DNA from: Methyloceanibacter superfactus
Lineage (GTDB): Bacteria; Pseudomonadota; Alphaproteobacteria; Rhizobiales; Methyloligellaceae
DNA: 64,000 bases
Direction of reading: 5' to 3'
Assembly (NCBI RefSeq): GCF_001723305.1
Contig: NZ_LPWF01000013.1
Span: 48,479-112,478 of the forward strand
Shown here: one piece after another, positions 29,390 through 38,974 of the stretch
Layout of the letters: each line of letters starts with the position of its first letter
Position numbering within the stretch: position 1 is the stretch's first letter
Translations under genes and position numbers: made by a program
The notes under the pieces: model-generated
What the model saw: only the letters and a program-made list of their open reading frames with translations
Database searches by the model: none
What the model was told of the DNA's origin: nothing

Positions 29390-29545
29390 GGATGAGGGAA
29401 GTTCCGGAGTCCCGGCGCAGGTCGGGGCTGGGGGGCTCGTCGCGCCGCGCCGGGTCCGTAAGAGCCGAACGTGGGAAGCCCCCGATGGTTCCTCGACCTC
29501 CGAAAAAAATTTTGGGATCGGCAAAAATCGCCGAAACCCGCCAAA
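29355..29545 (-). ncRNA. Candidate structured small RNA, unassigned
   Basis: On the minus strand the segment ends in a clear intrinsic terminator and begins next to the bidirectional hairpin. Within it, CGGAG can pair with CTCCG, GGTCG with CGACC, and GGGGGCTT with GAGCCCCC in nested order. This gives a long rod-like fold such as 6S or SRP RNA have. I could not match conserved 6S, SRP, RNase P or tmRNA motifs. No minus-strand gene lies close upstream that would need this terminator. The 5' end is unknown. Confidence 0.35.
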
Positions 29546-29591
29546 AGAAAAGCCCCGGCCGCTAGTGAAGGCGGGGGCCGGGGCTTTTCGA
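29545..29591. terminator. Bidirectional terminator-like hairpin
   Basis: Thirteen-base perfect arms AAAAGCCCCGGCC (29548-29560) and GGCCGGGGCTTTT (29576-29588) enclose a 15-base loop. T-rich ends on both strands allow termination either way. Confidence 0.65.
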
Positions 29592-30015
29592 CAGGCTCTT
29601 ATCAGGAGCTTCGAACGCTAGCGGCGGATTATGACAGCGCTGCTACAGCGAGGGGCAAACTCCCTAGGGACAAATGTAGGCGACCTTGTTGCATGGGGGT
29701 GCCGGGACTTTGCTCTCCCCGTCCAACCCCTGTCACATTTCCCACCTTCAATAGGGATGGATTGGCCGCGTTGGGAGCGCCGCGGCCGGTCTTCAGAGGG
29801 ATCTCGGAAGCGGCAGCCGCCGTTCCCGCACTTTGCAACGACCCCCAGATGGAAGGACCCGCGGGCCTTGGCCCGGTGGACGTTAACCTTTGGCGTCGCG
29901 AAAACGGACGGCAGTCAAGCCTTCCTTAACCTAGCGCGGGCTATTCCTGTCACCGACGGGGGCAAGCGCCATAGCGTCGGCCCGGCAGGCACTTCCACAT
30001 CAGCGGGGGAACTTC

Positions 30016-30645
30016 ATGCGCCTTGTGGTCGGTTCGGAACTCATCAACGAATTCAAGCAGGCCGAGCTCGATCGGCATCTCGACGCTTTGTCGGGGTTTG
30101 TCGAGCGGGCTCGCGAGACCGGCGCGCGTGCGCCTCCTGCAATATGATCCTGCGATCGGCCAATTCGACCCCGGCGCAAGCCTTATCGTCATGAAGGACA
30201 CGCTCGCCGCCGCCGGCGTGCAGGCTTGCGCCATCCTTGCCAAGCTCGAACCGGAAGACGAGCTTCGGCAGTTGTTCCACACCCTTTCGGCGCTGTCCCC
30301 CAACGCGCCGGCCACGGGGCTGATCCGCTGGGCGCGCAACCCGCGCCTGCTCGACGCCCATGAGCAAGTGACCTATGGCGCCGATATGTGCTGGTCGGGC
30401 GACGCCATGCGCCGCGATGCCGACAAGCGCAATCCGCTGATCCTATTCCACATGGACGCGCCCGACACGGCGTTGCTCGCACAGCGCGCCTTCACCGCGC
30501 TGTGGGGTGCCTCGGTGCAGGTGCCGGAGCGTCATCTCCTGGCCCGTACTGGCGCCAAGCTTCGGGCGCCTATGAGCAGGCCGCCGATGCCCCTATCACG
30601 GCGCTGCGGCCGCATGTCCAGGGCTGGCCGCTGGTCCGCCACTAG
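30016..30645 (+). CDS. Hypothetical protein, frameshifted
   Basis: Three frames join into a protein of about 210 residues. It starts MRLVVGSELINEFKQAELDR, changes frame near 30130 to VRLLQYDPAIGQFDPGASLI, and changes again near 30558 to end AYEQAADAPITALRPHVQGW. Each change needs one added base. The middle part includes RWARNPRLLDAHEQVTYGAD and DMCWSGDAMRRDADKRN and has no signal peptide. I do not recognise a family. Consistent protein-like sequence across the joins argues that it is a real gene with base errors. Confidence 0.6.
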
Positions 30646-30803
30646 GCCGGTTCGTCCAGGCGGGCGCCCCCGTCATTAAACTCTCATATTAGTCGTCATT
30701 CTGAGGCGGCCCGCGGAAGCGGTGCCCTCGAAGGATGACGCTCGCTTTTGCCCATGCCATCCTTCGCGGCTTGACCTCAAACGATGCGCACGACGGAGTG
30801 ACT

Positions 30804-31225
30804 ATGATTGCGAGACTGCTGTTTGCCGTGCTGCTGGCCTTTGCCGCGCCGGCGCTTGCCGAGGATGCCCCGGCGGCCGGACCGGCCAAGGCCCCGCCGA
30901 TGGCCGAGCTGATGCGGCTGCGGCCTATGTCTATGCCTGGCAGGGCATGCTGGCGGGCGAGACGCCGCCGGAATGGGTGACAACCTTCGGCGCCACCCTG
31001 GACGGACCGCCGACACCGACCATTCCGGTGCCGCTGGACGGCGAGACCTATACGCTGGGCTTCACCTGCAAGGCCAATGACTGCGAGGCCAATCAACTCT
31101 ACGTCCTGTTCGCGCCGCAAGCGCGCGACGCCTGGGGTATGCTGGCGAGCCCCGAGGGCATCTCCTGGCTCGGCCGGCCGAACAAGCGAATCCAGGACGC
31201 CATCACGGACGCATTGCGGAAATAG
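30804..31225 (+). CDS. Ivy-type lysozyme inhibitor, first copy, frameshifted
   Basis: This secreted protein has a signal peptide (MIARLLFAVLLAFAAPALA). After a frame break near 30915 it continues as an Ivy (inhibitor of vertebrate lysozyme) domain: YAWQGMLAGETPPEWVTTFG, TLGFTCKANDCEANQLYVLF and GMLASPEGISWLGRPNK. In Ivy proteins the CKPHDC loop plugs the lysozyme active site; here it is CKANDC, so the key histidine is replaced by asparagine. A second, similar gene follows 40 bases later. Ivy homologues protect the cell wall from host or competitor lysozyme, or control lytic enzymes. Confidence 0.72.
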
Positions 31226-31265
31226 CGCGCGCCGCTATCCGCGTTTCGACCTTTAGGAGTCTCCC

Positions 31266-31668
31266 ATGCTTACCAGGTGGCTGCTCGTTCTCCTGCTTCT
31301 CTCGCCCGCGGCGGTCTACGCCGCGACGAGGAGGCGTCGTATCTTCCCGATCTGATGGGCCAACCGGCTTATCTCAAGGCGTGGAAGGCGATGCTGGCGG
31401 GAGAGACGGTGCCGCCCTGGGTCAACAGTTTCACCCAAACGCAGAACGCCACGTCCGCCCCCTCCAAGTCCGTTCCGGTCGGCGGTCAGCCCTATACGCT
31501 CGGCTGGATCTGTAAGCCGCATGATTGCGGCGACAACCAGCTCTACGTTCTGTTCACGCCGCAGGCGCGCCAGGCTGGGGACTTCTGATCAGCCCCGGGG
31601 ACAAGCGGAAATGGCTCGGCCGGCCCGATCCCGCCATTCAAGCGGCGATCCTGAGCGGCGTGCAATAG
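31266..31668 (+). CDS. Ivy-type lysozyme inhibitor, second copy, frameshifted
   Basis: This is the second Ivy-like gene of the pair. A signal peptide (MLTRWLLVLLLLSPAAVYA) leads, with one base added near 31325, into DEEASYLPDLMGQPAYLKAW. The domain follows with AMLAGETVPPWVNSFTQT and TLGWICKPHDCGDNQLYVLF, which has the canonical CKPHDC loop. One more base near 31573 restores the end SPGDKRKWLGRPDPAIQAAI before the TAG at 31666. It is clearly related to the first copy, so a tandem duplication is likely. The protein should act in the periplasm. Confidence 0.78.
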
Positions 31669-31682
31669 GGGGCGCGAGCCTC

Positions 31683-32702
31683 ATGCCACCGGAAACGATG
31701 CATGCCATGGTGCTGGAGGCGCCCGGAGAGCAGCTCAAAGAGCGCGAGCTGCCGGTGCCGATACCGGGGCATGACCAGATCCTGCTGAAGGTGCTCGCTT
31801 GCGGGGTGTGCCGCACCGATCTGCACATCGTCGACGGCGAACTAAACCAACCTAAGCTGCCTCTGGTGCTCGGCCATGAGATCGTCGGCCGGGTCGAGGC
31901 GCTGGGGCCCGGGGTGAAGGGCTTCGAGATCGGGATGCGCGTCGGGGTGCCGTGGCTCGGCTTCACCGATGGCACCTGTCCCTATTGCCGTGAGGGACGC
32001 GAAAATCTCTGCGACGACCCGCGCTTCACTGGCTATCAGATCGACGGCGGCTATGCGGGATATACGGTGGCGGACGCGCGCTACTGCTTCGCCCTGCCCG
32101 ACGGCTATTCGGACGCGGAAGCCGCACCGCTGCTCTGCGCCGGACTGATCGGCTATCGCTGTCTCAAGATGGCGGACGACGCGCTTCACGGGCCCACCAA
32201 GCGGCTCGGCATCTACGGCTTCGGCGCCGCGGCGCATATCGTGGCGCAAGTGGCGCGCGCGCAAGGCTGCGAGATCTACGCTTTCACCAGTCCCGGCGAC
32301 ACCACGGCGCAAGACTTCGCGCGGTCGCTGGGCGCCGTGTGGGCGGGCGGCTCGGACCAGGCCCCGCCGGACCTCCTGGACGCGGCGATCATCTTCGCCC
32401 CGGTCGGCGCGCTGGTGCCGGCGGCCTTGCGTGCGGTGAAAAAGGGCGGCGTCGTGGTGTGCGGCGGCATCCATATGAGCGACATCCCGAGCTTCCCCTA
32501 CGACATTCTGTGGGAGGAACGTGTGGTGCGCTCGGTGGCCAATCTCACCCGCGACGACGCGCGGGAGTTTCTGGCGCTAGCGCCGACCGTGCCAGTCAAG
32601 ACTAGCGTGGTGCCCATGAAATTGTCGGAGGCGAACGCGGCGCTTGCAGCGCTGCGCAACGGCGAACTGTCCGGCGCCGCGGTGCTTCTGCCGGACGGCT
32701 AG
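31683..32702 (+). CDS. Zinc-dependent alcohol dehydrogenase
   Basis: This is a 339-residue medium-chain dehydrogenase. The catalytic zinc site is CGVCRTDLHIVDG with GHEIVGRVEALG; the structural zinc cysteines are CPYCREGRENLC. The Rossmann region is present as LGIYGFGAAAHIVAQVARAQ, with GFGAAA in place of the usual GxGxxG. It resembles the bacterial alcohol dehydrogenases of the AdhA/YahK-like group that oxidise primary alcohols with NAD(P). The ATG at 31683 has a weak ribosome site. Its stop overlaps that of the small membrane protein on the other strand. Confidence 0.88.
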   Translation: MPPETMHAMVLEAPGEQLKERELPVPIPGHDQILLKVLACGVCRTDLHIVDGELNQPKLPLVLGHEIVGRVEALGPGVKGFEIGMRVGVPWLGFTDGTCPYCREGRENLCDDPRFTGYQIDGGYAGYTVADARYCFALPDGYSDAEAAPLLCAGLIGYRCLKMADDALHGPTKRLGIYGFGAAAHIVAQVARAQGCEIYAFTSPGDTTAQDFARSLGAVWAGGSDQAPPDLLDAAIIFAPVGALVPAALRAVKKGGVVVCGGIHMSDIPSFPYDILWEERVVRSVANLTRDDAREFLALAPTVPVKTSVVPMKLSEANAALAALRNGELSGAAVLLPDG

Positions 32703-32899
32703 TCCTTCTCCTTGCCGATCTCGATATCGACGCCGTCGCCTTTGGTGATGGAACCCTCGAAGCCGGGAACGTCGATCTTCACCACCTCTTGCTGCCTCTG
32801 ATAGTAGAAATAGCCCAGCACGCCCAAGGCGATCACCGCTATGGCGAGCAGGACGACGAGCACCGGATTGGTCCCGCCCCGATTCGCGTCATTGGCCAT
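32699..32899 (-). CDS. Small single-pass membrane protein
   Basis: This 66-residue protein starts MANDANRGGTNPVLVVLLAI, with one membrane helix (residues 11-32) and a charged outer segment ending GKEKD. ATG 32899 has a perfect GGGAGGG ribosome site; upstream in-frame starts lack one. The family is unknown. Confidence 0.72.
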   Translation of the reverse strand: MANDANRGGTNPVLVVLLAIAVIALGVLGYFYYQRQQEVVKIDVPGFEGSITKGDGVDIEIGKEKD

Positions 32900-33099
32900 C
32901 AATTTCCCTCCCTTAGTGGTCATCTGGAACTGAACGCCTGCCGCAAAAGGCGGTTCCCCAAGCGCTCGGGCTCCTCCCGATTCATACCCGACTCGCATGA
33001 AAGAATACTCGCCTCGTAGGGCGGCAGGACTAGTATGGAGGAAGGCGGCCCGGGTTTACGGGGTTTTCAACTGAGGGAGGCCGCCGGTCGCCGGTTCCT

Positions 33100-33771
33100 A
33101 TGACCAAGGTGCTCATCGTCGACGATCACCCGATGTTCCGCGAAGCTTTGCGGGGCGCCGTCCAGTTCGCGCTGGCCGATGTGGAGGTGTTCGAGGCGGG
33201 GAGCATCGACGCGGCCTGCGTCGCCATTCGCAGCGAGCCCGGCATCGAGATCATCCTGCTCGATCTGTCCATGCCCGGAACATCGAGCTTTGATGGGCTG
33301 ATGCTGTTGCGCTCCACCTTTCCCCGGATCCCGATCATGATCGTGTCCGGCCTCGACGATCCTAGGATCGTGCAGGAAGCGATTCGGCTGGGCGCCGCCG
33401 GGTTCGTCTCCAAATCCGTGGATAAGGCGACGCTCGCCGAGGCGATGTCGGAAGTGTTGGGCGGCTCCGTGTTCGTGCCCCCCGATCTGGCAGCGGCCAT
33501 GTCTGGCGCACGCGGGAGTGCCGCGCCAGGCGATATCGGCAGCCGCGTGGCGGATTTGACCCCGGCCCAAATGCGCGTGCTTCACCTGCTGCGGCACGGC
33601 CGATTGAACAAGCAGATCGCGCATGAGCTGGGCGTCAGCGAGACCACGATCAAGGCGCATGTTTCGGAAATCTTGCGCAAGCTCAACGTGGTGAGCCGCA
33701 CGCAAGCGGTCATCGAGACGGCGCAACTCGATTTCGAGGCGATCCTCAACGGTCAGCCCAACAGAGATTAG
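33100..33771 (+). CDS. LuxR/NarL-type response regulator
   Basis: This 223-residue two-component regulator has a receiver with VDDHPMFREAL, the phospho-acceptor in ILLDLSMPGTSS, and IVSGLDD with KSVDK as switch and lysine. A C-terminal LuxR helix-turn-helix follows (LTPAQMRVLHLLRHGRLNKQ, ETTIKAHVSEILRKL). It is convergent with and overlaps the end of the hybrid kinase gene, and the kinase is its obvious partner. Related regulators (ErbR/AgmR-like) control alcohol oxidation genes; that target here is inference from the nearby dehydrogenases. Confidence 0.9.
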   Translation: MTKVLIVDDHPMFREALRGAVQFALADVEVFEAGSIDAACVAIRSEPGIEIILLDLSMPGTSSFDGLMLLRSTFPRIPIMIVSGLDDPRIVQEAIRLGAAGFVSKSVDKATLAEAMSEVLGGSVFVPPDLAAAMSGARGSAAPGDIGSRVADLTPAQMRVLHLLRHGRLNKQIAHELGVSETTIKAHVSEILRKLNVVSRTQAVIETAQLDFEAILNGQPNRD

Positions 33772-35151
33772 GCCCGCGACGCGCGATGCTCCGCCAAGAG
33801 GTGGGTCATGAGCGCTCGAAGCTCCGCCGGTCTGATGGGCTTGTGCATCAACTCGCAGGCGGCCGCCCGAACATCCGCCGACGATCGAGGTGCTGCGGTC
33901 CGCGGTGACGACCACCGCGGGAATTTGTTGCCCGGCAAGCCGCCGCACCATCTGCACGGCGGCGAGACCCGTCTCGCCCTCGTCGAGGTGGTAATCCGCC
34001 AGGATGATATCGGGCAGGCCGTCCAAGCCCGCCAACAGAGGACCTAACTCTTCAAGCCGCTCGGCGGTCACCGCGCGGCACGACCAGCGGCTCAGCAGAC
34101 GCAGCGTGGCGGTGCGGACATCTTCATCGTTCTCGATGAGTAGCACGACGGCGTCCGTCGCGGCGTCGGGGCTCTCCCGCCGTTCGGCCACGGCAAACGC
34201 GCTCGGGACCGGACCCGCATGTCGAAGCGCAAGCCGGAAGGTCGAGCCCCGGCCGGGCTCCGACTTCAGGACCAGCGGGTGGCCGAGGGTCGAGGCTGTG
34301 CGCTGCACGATCGCGAGCCCGAGCCCCAGGCCGGCGTGCGCGCCGCCCGCCGCCGCCTTCCCCCGGTAAAACTCCTCGAAGATCGTCTCACGCTCGCTCT
34401 CCGAGATGCCGCATCCGGTATCGGTGACCTCGATCACGCAATGCTCGCCGCGCCGCCGCACACCCACCAGGACGCCACCGTCTTGCGTGTAGCGCACGGC
34501 ATTGGAGACGAGGTTCTGCAGCACCCGCAGGAGCAGCATGGGATCGCTCTCCACGAGAAGTCCGCAGTGCCGGACCTTGAGCTTCAGCCCCTTAGCGGCG
34601 GCTTGCGGGCGGAAGCTCGCCTCCAGCACCGACAGCACCTCGTCGAGGGGAAATGCCCTCACCTCCGGCTTCACCACGCCCGCGTCGAGCTTGGAGATAT
34701 CGAGGAGGGTCTTGATCAGATCCTCGATGGTCTGGAGCGACTGGTCGATCTGACCCGCCAGCGAACCGGCGTCGTCCGTGGTCTGCAACTCCGACAGCAC
34801 GGAGATCGACAGCCGCGCCGCGTTCAAGGGCTGCAACAAATCGTGGCTGGCGGCGGCGAGGAAACGCGTCTTGCTGAGATTGGCCCGCTCCGCCTCTTCC
34901 TTGGCGACCACCAGCTCCTCGTTCGAGCGCTCCAGGCGGCGCAGAACCGACGTCAGTTCCTCGGTGCGCGCGCGAACCTTGGCCTCGAGACCGATCGCCG
35001 TCTGGAACAGCGAGAAGGCATTGCCCTGCTGGTCCATGGACCGTTCGACTCGGTCCATGAGCACCGCGTTGATCTTGAGGACCTTTTCCAACCGCCGCTC
35101 GAGCGCTTCGGGATCGTTGCCAGGCTCTCTTTCATTCCACTGGATCGACAC
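33768..35151 (-). CDS. Hybrid histidine kinase with C-terminal receiver, frameshifted
   Basis: This cytoplasmic kinase is about 460 residues after repair. It has an N-terminal coiled coil (residues 15-80, LEKVLKINAVLMDRVERS), H box FLAAASHDLLQPLNAARLS, N box NLVSNAVRYTQDG, VTDTGCGIS and GLGLGLAIVQRT. A receiver follows with the acceptor in IILADYHLDEGETG. A missing base near 33880 hides the receiver end; repaired it reads ACELMHKPIRPAELRALM and stops at TAA 33768-33770. The SHDLLQPL box is typical of the NahK/ErcS' kinase group. The GTG start lies beside the FIST gene stop, so the two form an operon. Confidence 0.87.
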
Positions 35152-35154
35152 GGC

Positions 35155-36318
35155 TCAAGTCCCCTGGCAGCCGATCGCGACGCCGGTGAAGGTCTGGTTC
35201 AAGTGCATCGCATTGTACTGTTCGCCATAGGTATGAAACCCGGCCACATGATAGCGCCGGTAAAGATCGCTGATCTTGTGCTTGACCTGGCGATTCTCGG
35301 CGTCGAGCCGCCGCAGCACGCATTCGAACCCGAGCATCAGATCAACGCCGCCGATCTCGTCGTCGAGCCGCTCGAGCTCGCAGGTCATGGATGACACCAT
35401 GTCGCGGGGCTCCGCCACCGTAAGCACGACCCCGTCGTCGATGGCGCAGAAGAACGACAGCGAGCCGTCGGGATTCACGCGCTGGATCGACCGGCAATAA
35501 TAGTCGCCGCCGACGCGGACGATCACCGGATGCGCCGCGAAGCTCATGGGCGCCAAGGAGGACGGTTCAAGACCGACGGAACTCGCGTATTCCAAAGCCG
35601 CCGGCTCCGCATTGAGCTCGTACACGGTTCGGCTCTCCGTGTCGGAGGCGGTCACCACGAGCTTCGTCTCGGTCGGCTCGAAATGATCGTGCTTGAAGCT
35701 GCGGACCGGATGGTCGGTCTCGGCGAGAAGCAACAGAGCGGCGCCGCTATAGACCTGACCGTCATGAAGCAGGTTGGTTCCCGTTAGGGCGAGATCGTCG
35801 CCGGCGGACCCACCGACCAGCGGGATGTCGTCAAGCGCCCAGGCAATCGCGGAGACGATCACTTCCTCGCATTTGGACAGCCCGTCGATGAGGGAGACGG
35901 CGAAACGATTGGCATGCCGCCCGGCGCCAAGCCGATCGAGTTTTGCCCGCAAGGACCGTACGGTCTCCGTCCCGCGCTCCACCGTAAGGCCGCGCACGTC
36001 GGGAATGAGCGTGCTGACGAAGGTGAAGCCTGCCTTGGGGAAGGCCACTACGAGGAGACAGCCGTCGGTGAAGCCGTCGGGGGTTATTTCTCCCGACGTG
36101 GTGCAGCCGGCGACCGGTATCCCCTTGAACAAGCGAGCAAAAGCCTCGCTCAGGGCGTCGGCCGGGTACCGGTTGGAAAAGAAGACGAGGAGTTGTCCAA
36201 GATCGGAGCGGTCGAGAACTCCGGCGATCTCGGCAACAGCGATTTCGGGCAAATCCGCACCCGTCCACGCGGTTTGCACCCCGCAGACATGACGCTTCGC
36301 TTGCACTCCGTGGAGCAC
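35155..36318 (-). CDS. FIST domain sensor protein
   Basis: This 387-residue protein has both FIST_N (VFFSNRYPADALSEAFARLF, GCTTSGEITPDGFTDGCLL) and FIST_C regions (ETKLVVTASDTESRTVYELN, PVIVRVGGDYYCRSIQRVNP, GFECVLRRLDAEN). FIST domains are predicted small-ligand sensors often coupled to histidine kinases. Here the kinase gene starts within a few bases of the FIST stop, which supports a single sensory complex. There are no membrane segments, so sensing would be cytoplasmic. It is divergent from the aldehyde dehydrogenase gene. Confidence 0.88.
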   Translation of the reverse strand: MLHGVQAKRHVCGVQTAWTGADLPEIAVAEIAGVLDRSDLGQLLVFFSNRYPADALSEAFARLFKGIPVAGCTTSGEITPDGFTDGCLLVVAFPKAGFTFVSTLIPDVRGLTVERGTETVRSLRAKLDRLGAGRHANRFAVSLIDGLSKCEEVIVSAIAWALDDIPLVGGSAGDDLALTGTNLLHDGQVYSGAALLLLAETDHPVRSFKHDHFEPTETKLVVTASDTESRTVYELNAEPAALEYASSVGLEPSSLAPMSFAAHPVIVRVGGDYYCRSIQRVNPDGSLSFFCAIDDGVVLTVAEPRDMVSSMTCELERLDDEIGGVDLMLGFECVLRRLDAENRQVKHKISDLYRRYHVAGFHTYGEQYNAMHLNQTFTGVAIGCQGT

Positions 36319-36668
36319 GGGCTTCCTCCAACGGCCCCCCTTCGCTTGGTCTCATTCTCGTTGTCGTCGGTGCGATCCGCCAAGCTGGGGCGCTCAGTCG
36401 TTTTATCGATCAAGAGTAGAGTACCACCGCCGATTTCGCGCCGATAGGCCGTCTAACGCGCGAAAAGACATGGCGAATAGGGCCTCCCGCGCGGTCCGCT
36501 GTGTGCCCCAGGCGCCGTAGGCCCAAAGTACAATTCCCACGGGCTCTGGCGGTGCATAAGCTCTGGCCCAAGCTCGACTTTTCAAGGCCCAATCGCCGCT
36601 TGACCAGCGTCGGAGACAGGGCTCTGATTGAGGGCAAATAACCATAAACACGTGTAAGGGAGGATCCC
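36319..36668. other. Divergent intergenic region between FIST and aldehyde dehydrogenase genes
   Basis: These 350 bases hold the promoters for the FIST-kinase unit (left) and the aldehyde dehydrogenase unit (right). An eight-base direct repeat GCTCTGGC occurs at 36543-36550 and 36560-36567, with a partial third copy (GGGCTCTG) near 36616. It could be a site for the LuxR-type regulator. No gene is supported here. Confidence 0.4.
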
Positions 36669-38189
36669 ATGCTTCACCAGGTCATCGAGACCCTGAACTC
36701 GCGGGTGGCGTTGCGCTCCCGCTACGACAATTTTATCGGCGGCGATTGGGTGGCCCCAACCGACGGCCGGTATTTCGACAATGTCAGCCCCCTCACCGGC
36801 AAGCCGGTGTGCCAAATCGCCCGCTCGCAGGCGGCCGATATCGAGCTGGCGCTCGACGCCGCTCATAAGGCGAAGGATGCTTGGGGCAACCAGTCTCCGG
36901 CCCAGCGCGCCGCGATCCTCAACAAGATCGCCGACCGCATGGAGGAGAATCTCGAGCTCATCGCCGCGGTCGAGACCATCGACAACGGCAAGCCGATCCG
37001 CGAGACCCGCGCCGCCGACATCCCGCTCGCCATCGATCATTTCCGCTATTTCGCGGCCTGCGTGCGGGCACAGGAAGGCACGCTCGGCGAGCTCGACCAC
37101 GACACCATCGCCTATCACTTCCACGAGCCGCTCGGCGTCGTGGGCCAGATCATCCCGTGGAACTTCCCGATCCTCATGGCCTGCTGGAAGCTGGCGCCCG
37201 CTCTTGCCGCCGGCAACTGCGTGGTGCTGAAGCCCGCCGAGCAGACCCCGATGTCGATCATGGTTCTGATGGACATCATCGGCGACCTTCTGCCTCCGGG
37301 CGTGCTCAACGTGGTCAATGGCTTCGGCGTGGAAGCCGGTAAGCCGCTCGCCCAGAACAAGCGCATCGCCAAGATCGCCTTCACCGGCGAGACGACGACC
37401 GGCCGGCTGATCATGCAGTACGCGTCTGAGAACCTGATCCCGGTGACGCTGGAGCTCGGCGGCAAGTCGCCAAACATCTTCTTCGCCGACGTGATGGCCG
37501 AGGATGACGACTATTTCGACAAGGCGCTCGAAGCTTTCGCCATGTTCGCGCTGAACCAGGGCGAGGTCTGCACCTGCCCGTCGCGCGCGCTGGTGCAGAA
37601 GTCGATCTACGACCGCTTCATCGAGAAGGCCATCGCCCGCGTCAACAAGATCAAGCAGGGCAACCCGCTCGACGCCGACACCATGATCGGCGCACAAGCC
37701 TCCAACGATCAGCTTGAGAAGATCCTCTCCTACATCGACATCGGTGAGAAGGAAGGCGCCAAGCTGCTGACCGGCGGCGAGCGGCTGAAGCTCGAGGGCG
37801 AACTCGCCGAGGGCTATTACGTGAAGCCCACGGTGTTCGAGGGTCACAACAAGATGCGCATCTTCCAGGAAGAGATCTTCGGCCCCGTGCTGTCGGTCAC
37901 CACCTTCGAGGATGAAGCGGAGGCGCTCGAGATCGCCAACGACACGCTCTACGGCCTCGGCTCCGGCGTGTGGACGCGCGATATCAACTGCGCCTATCGC
38001 ATGGGCCGCGGCATTCAGGCCGGCCGGGTGTGGACCAACTGCTATCACCTGTATCCGGCGCATGCGGCCTTCGGCGGCTATAAGAAGTCCGGCATCGGGC
38101 GCGAGACCCACAAGATGATGCTCGACCATTACCAGCAGACCAAGAATGTGCTGGTGAGCTATAGCCCCAAAGCGCTCGGCTTCTTCTAG
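36669..38189 (+). CDS. NAD-dependent aldehyde dehydrogenase, ExaC-like
   Basis: This 506-residue aldehyde dehydrogenase matches Pseudomonas ExaC in length and in its N terminus ([20 protein letters not shown]). The NAD site includes [20 protein letters not shown] and [15 protein letters not shown]. The general base is Glu262 in [12 protein letters not shown] and the nucleophile is Cys301 in [14 protein letters not shown]. It oxidises acetaldehyde or other short aldehydes to acids. The ribosome site AGGGAGG precedes ATG 36669. A PAP2 gene and a DUF779 gene follow closely; DUF779 proteins usually accompany this dehydrogenase group. Confidence 0.94.
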   Translation: MLHQVIETLNSRVALRSRYDNFIGGDWVAPTDGRYFDNVSPLTGKPVCQIARSQAADIELALDAAHKAKDAWGNQSPAQRAAILNKIADRMEENLELIAAVETIDNGKPIRETRAADIPLAIDHFRYFAACVRAQEGTLGELDHDTIAYHFHEPLGVVGQIIPWNFPILMACWKLAPALAAGNCVVLKPAEQTPMSIMVLMDIIGDLLPPGVLNVVNGFGVEAGKPLAQNKRIAKIAFTGETTTGRLIMQYASENLIPVTLELGGKSPNIFFADVMAEDDDYFDKALEAFAMFALNQGEVCTCPSRALVQKSIYDRFIEKAIARVNKIKQGNPLDADTMIGAQASNDQLEKILSYIDIGEKEGAKLLTGGERLKLEGELAEGYYVKPTVFEGHNKMRIFQEEIFGPVLSVTTFEDEAEALEIANDTLYGLGSGVWTRDINCAYRMGRGIQAGRVWTNCYHLYPAHAAFGGYKKSGIGRETHKMMLDHYQQTKNVLVSYSPKALGFF

Positions 38190-38194
38190 AAGGC

Positions 38195-38974
38195 GTGACG
38201 CAGCACAAGCCCAACAGCGCTTTCGCGCTGGCCACGAGCCTTCCTGTTTGGGCTTGGCGCAATAGACCGGAACTGTGGTTGCTCGGCGGGATTTTTCTCG
38301 CCGGGCTTCTTCTTTTGGCCTTCGGACATATCGCCGAGGAGGTGCTGGAAGGCGACGCCACAAAGTTCGACCAAACCGTTCTCCTGGCCTTGCGCAACCC
38401 GGCCGATCCCGCCGACCCGCTGGGGCCGCCCTGGCTGGAGGAAGCCGCCCGGGACGTCACGGCACTGGGCAGTTATTCGGTTCTCGGCATCATCTTCATC
38501 GCCGTCCTTGCCTTCTTGTTGATGACGCAGCGCCGCGCCGCCGCGCTGTGGGTCGCGATGGCGGTCGGCGGCGGCGTGTTGCTGAGCAATGTGTTGAAGC
38601 ACGCCTTCGACCGGCCCCGGCCGGATCTGGTGGCGCATGCGGCACGGGTGTTCACCCCAAGCTTTCCGAGCGGACACGCCACGCTGTCGGCCGTGACCTT
38701 CCTCACGCTCGGCGCGCTACTCGCCAGCATGCAAACGTCGCGGCGCCTCAAGGTATTTTTCCTCGGCGTCGCCATCGCCCTCACCGTGGCCGTCGGCGTC
38801 ACCCGCATCTATCTCGGCGTCCATTATCCGACGGACGTGCTGGCGGGCTGGTGCGTGGGCGCTGGCTGGGCGGCCATCTGCTGGACGGTTTTCCATTGGC
38901 TGCAACAACGCGGTAGGATCGAGCCGGCGGCGAATGACGCCCTGAGCGAAGGAGATCTGACCAATGGTCGATAG
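38195..38974 (+). CDS. PAP2-family membrane phosphatase
   Basis: This 259-residue membrane protein has the three phosphatidic-acid-phosphatase motifs: KHAFDRPRPD, FPSGHATLSAV and RIYLGVHYPTDVLAGW. Five or six helices surround them. It probably removes phosphate from lipid phosphates such as undecaprenyl pyrophosphate or phosphatidic acid. The GTG start at 38195 is six bases after the dehydrogenase stop, with AGAAGG as ribosome site. The last bases overlap the DUF779 start. It is an unexpected insertion between a dehydrogenase and its usual DUF779 partner. Confidence 0.88.
   Translation: MTQHKPNSAFALATSLPVWAWRNRPELWLLGGIFLAGLLLLAFGHIAEEVLEGDATKFDQTVLLALRNPADPADPLGPPWLEEAARDVTALGSYSVLGIIFIAVLAFLLMTQRRAAALWVAMAVGGGVLLSNVLKHAFDRPRPDLVAHAARVFTPSFPSGHATLSAVTFLTLGALLASMQTSRRLKVFFLGVAIALTVAVGVTRIYLGVHYPTDVLAGWCVGAGWAAICWTVFHWLQQRGRIEPAANDALSEGDLTNGR

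Larger units (their letters stand above)
29246..30015. other. Gene-poor region with two strong hairpins
   Basis: This stretch of 770 bases has no supported protein gene. It contains a leftward terminator-like hairpin (29355-29389), a bidirectional hairpin (29545-29591) and between them a GC-rich segment able to fold as a long rod on the minus strand. The right half (29600-30015) shows only short, unremarkable open frames. A GTTAACC near 29882 and CTTAACC near 29925 resemble CtrA half-sites but are not spaced as a CtrA box. Confidence 0.5.

Noticed and set aside
29242..29544. Open frame of 100 codons on the minus strand
   Set aside because: Pro/Arg-rich, no ribosome site or family, and it lies across a terminator hairpin; a structured RNA explains the segment better.
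29882..29931. CtrA binding site
   Set aside because: GTTAACC and CTTAACC are about 43 bases apart, not the TTAA-N7-TTAA arrangement.
29631..30194. Open frame of 187 codons on the plus strand
   Set aside because: Composition is irregular and it runs out of frame into the protein-like sequence that starts at 30016.
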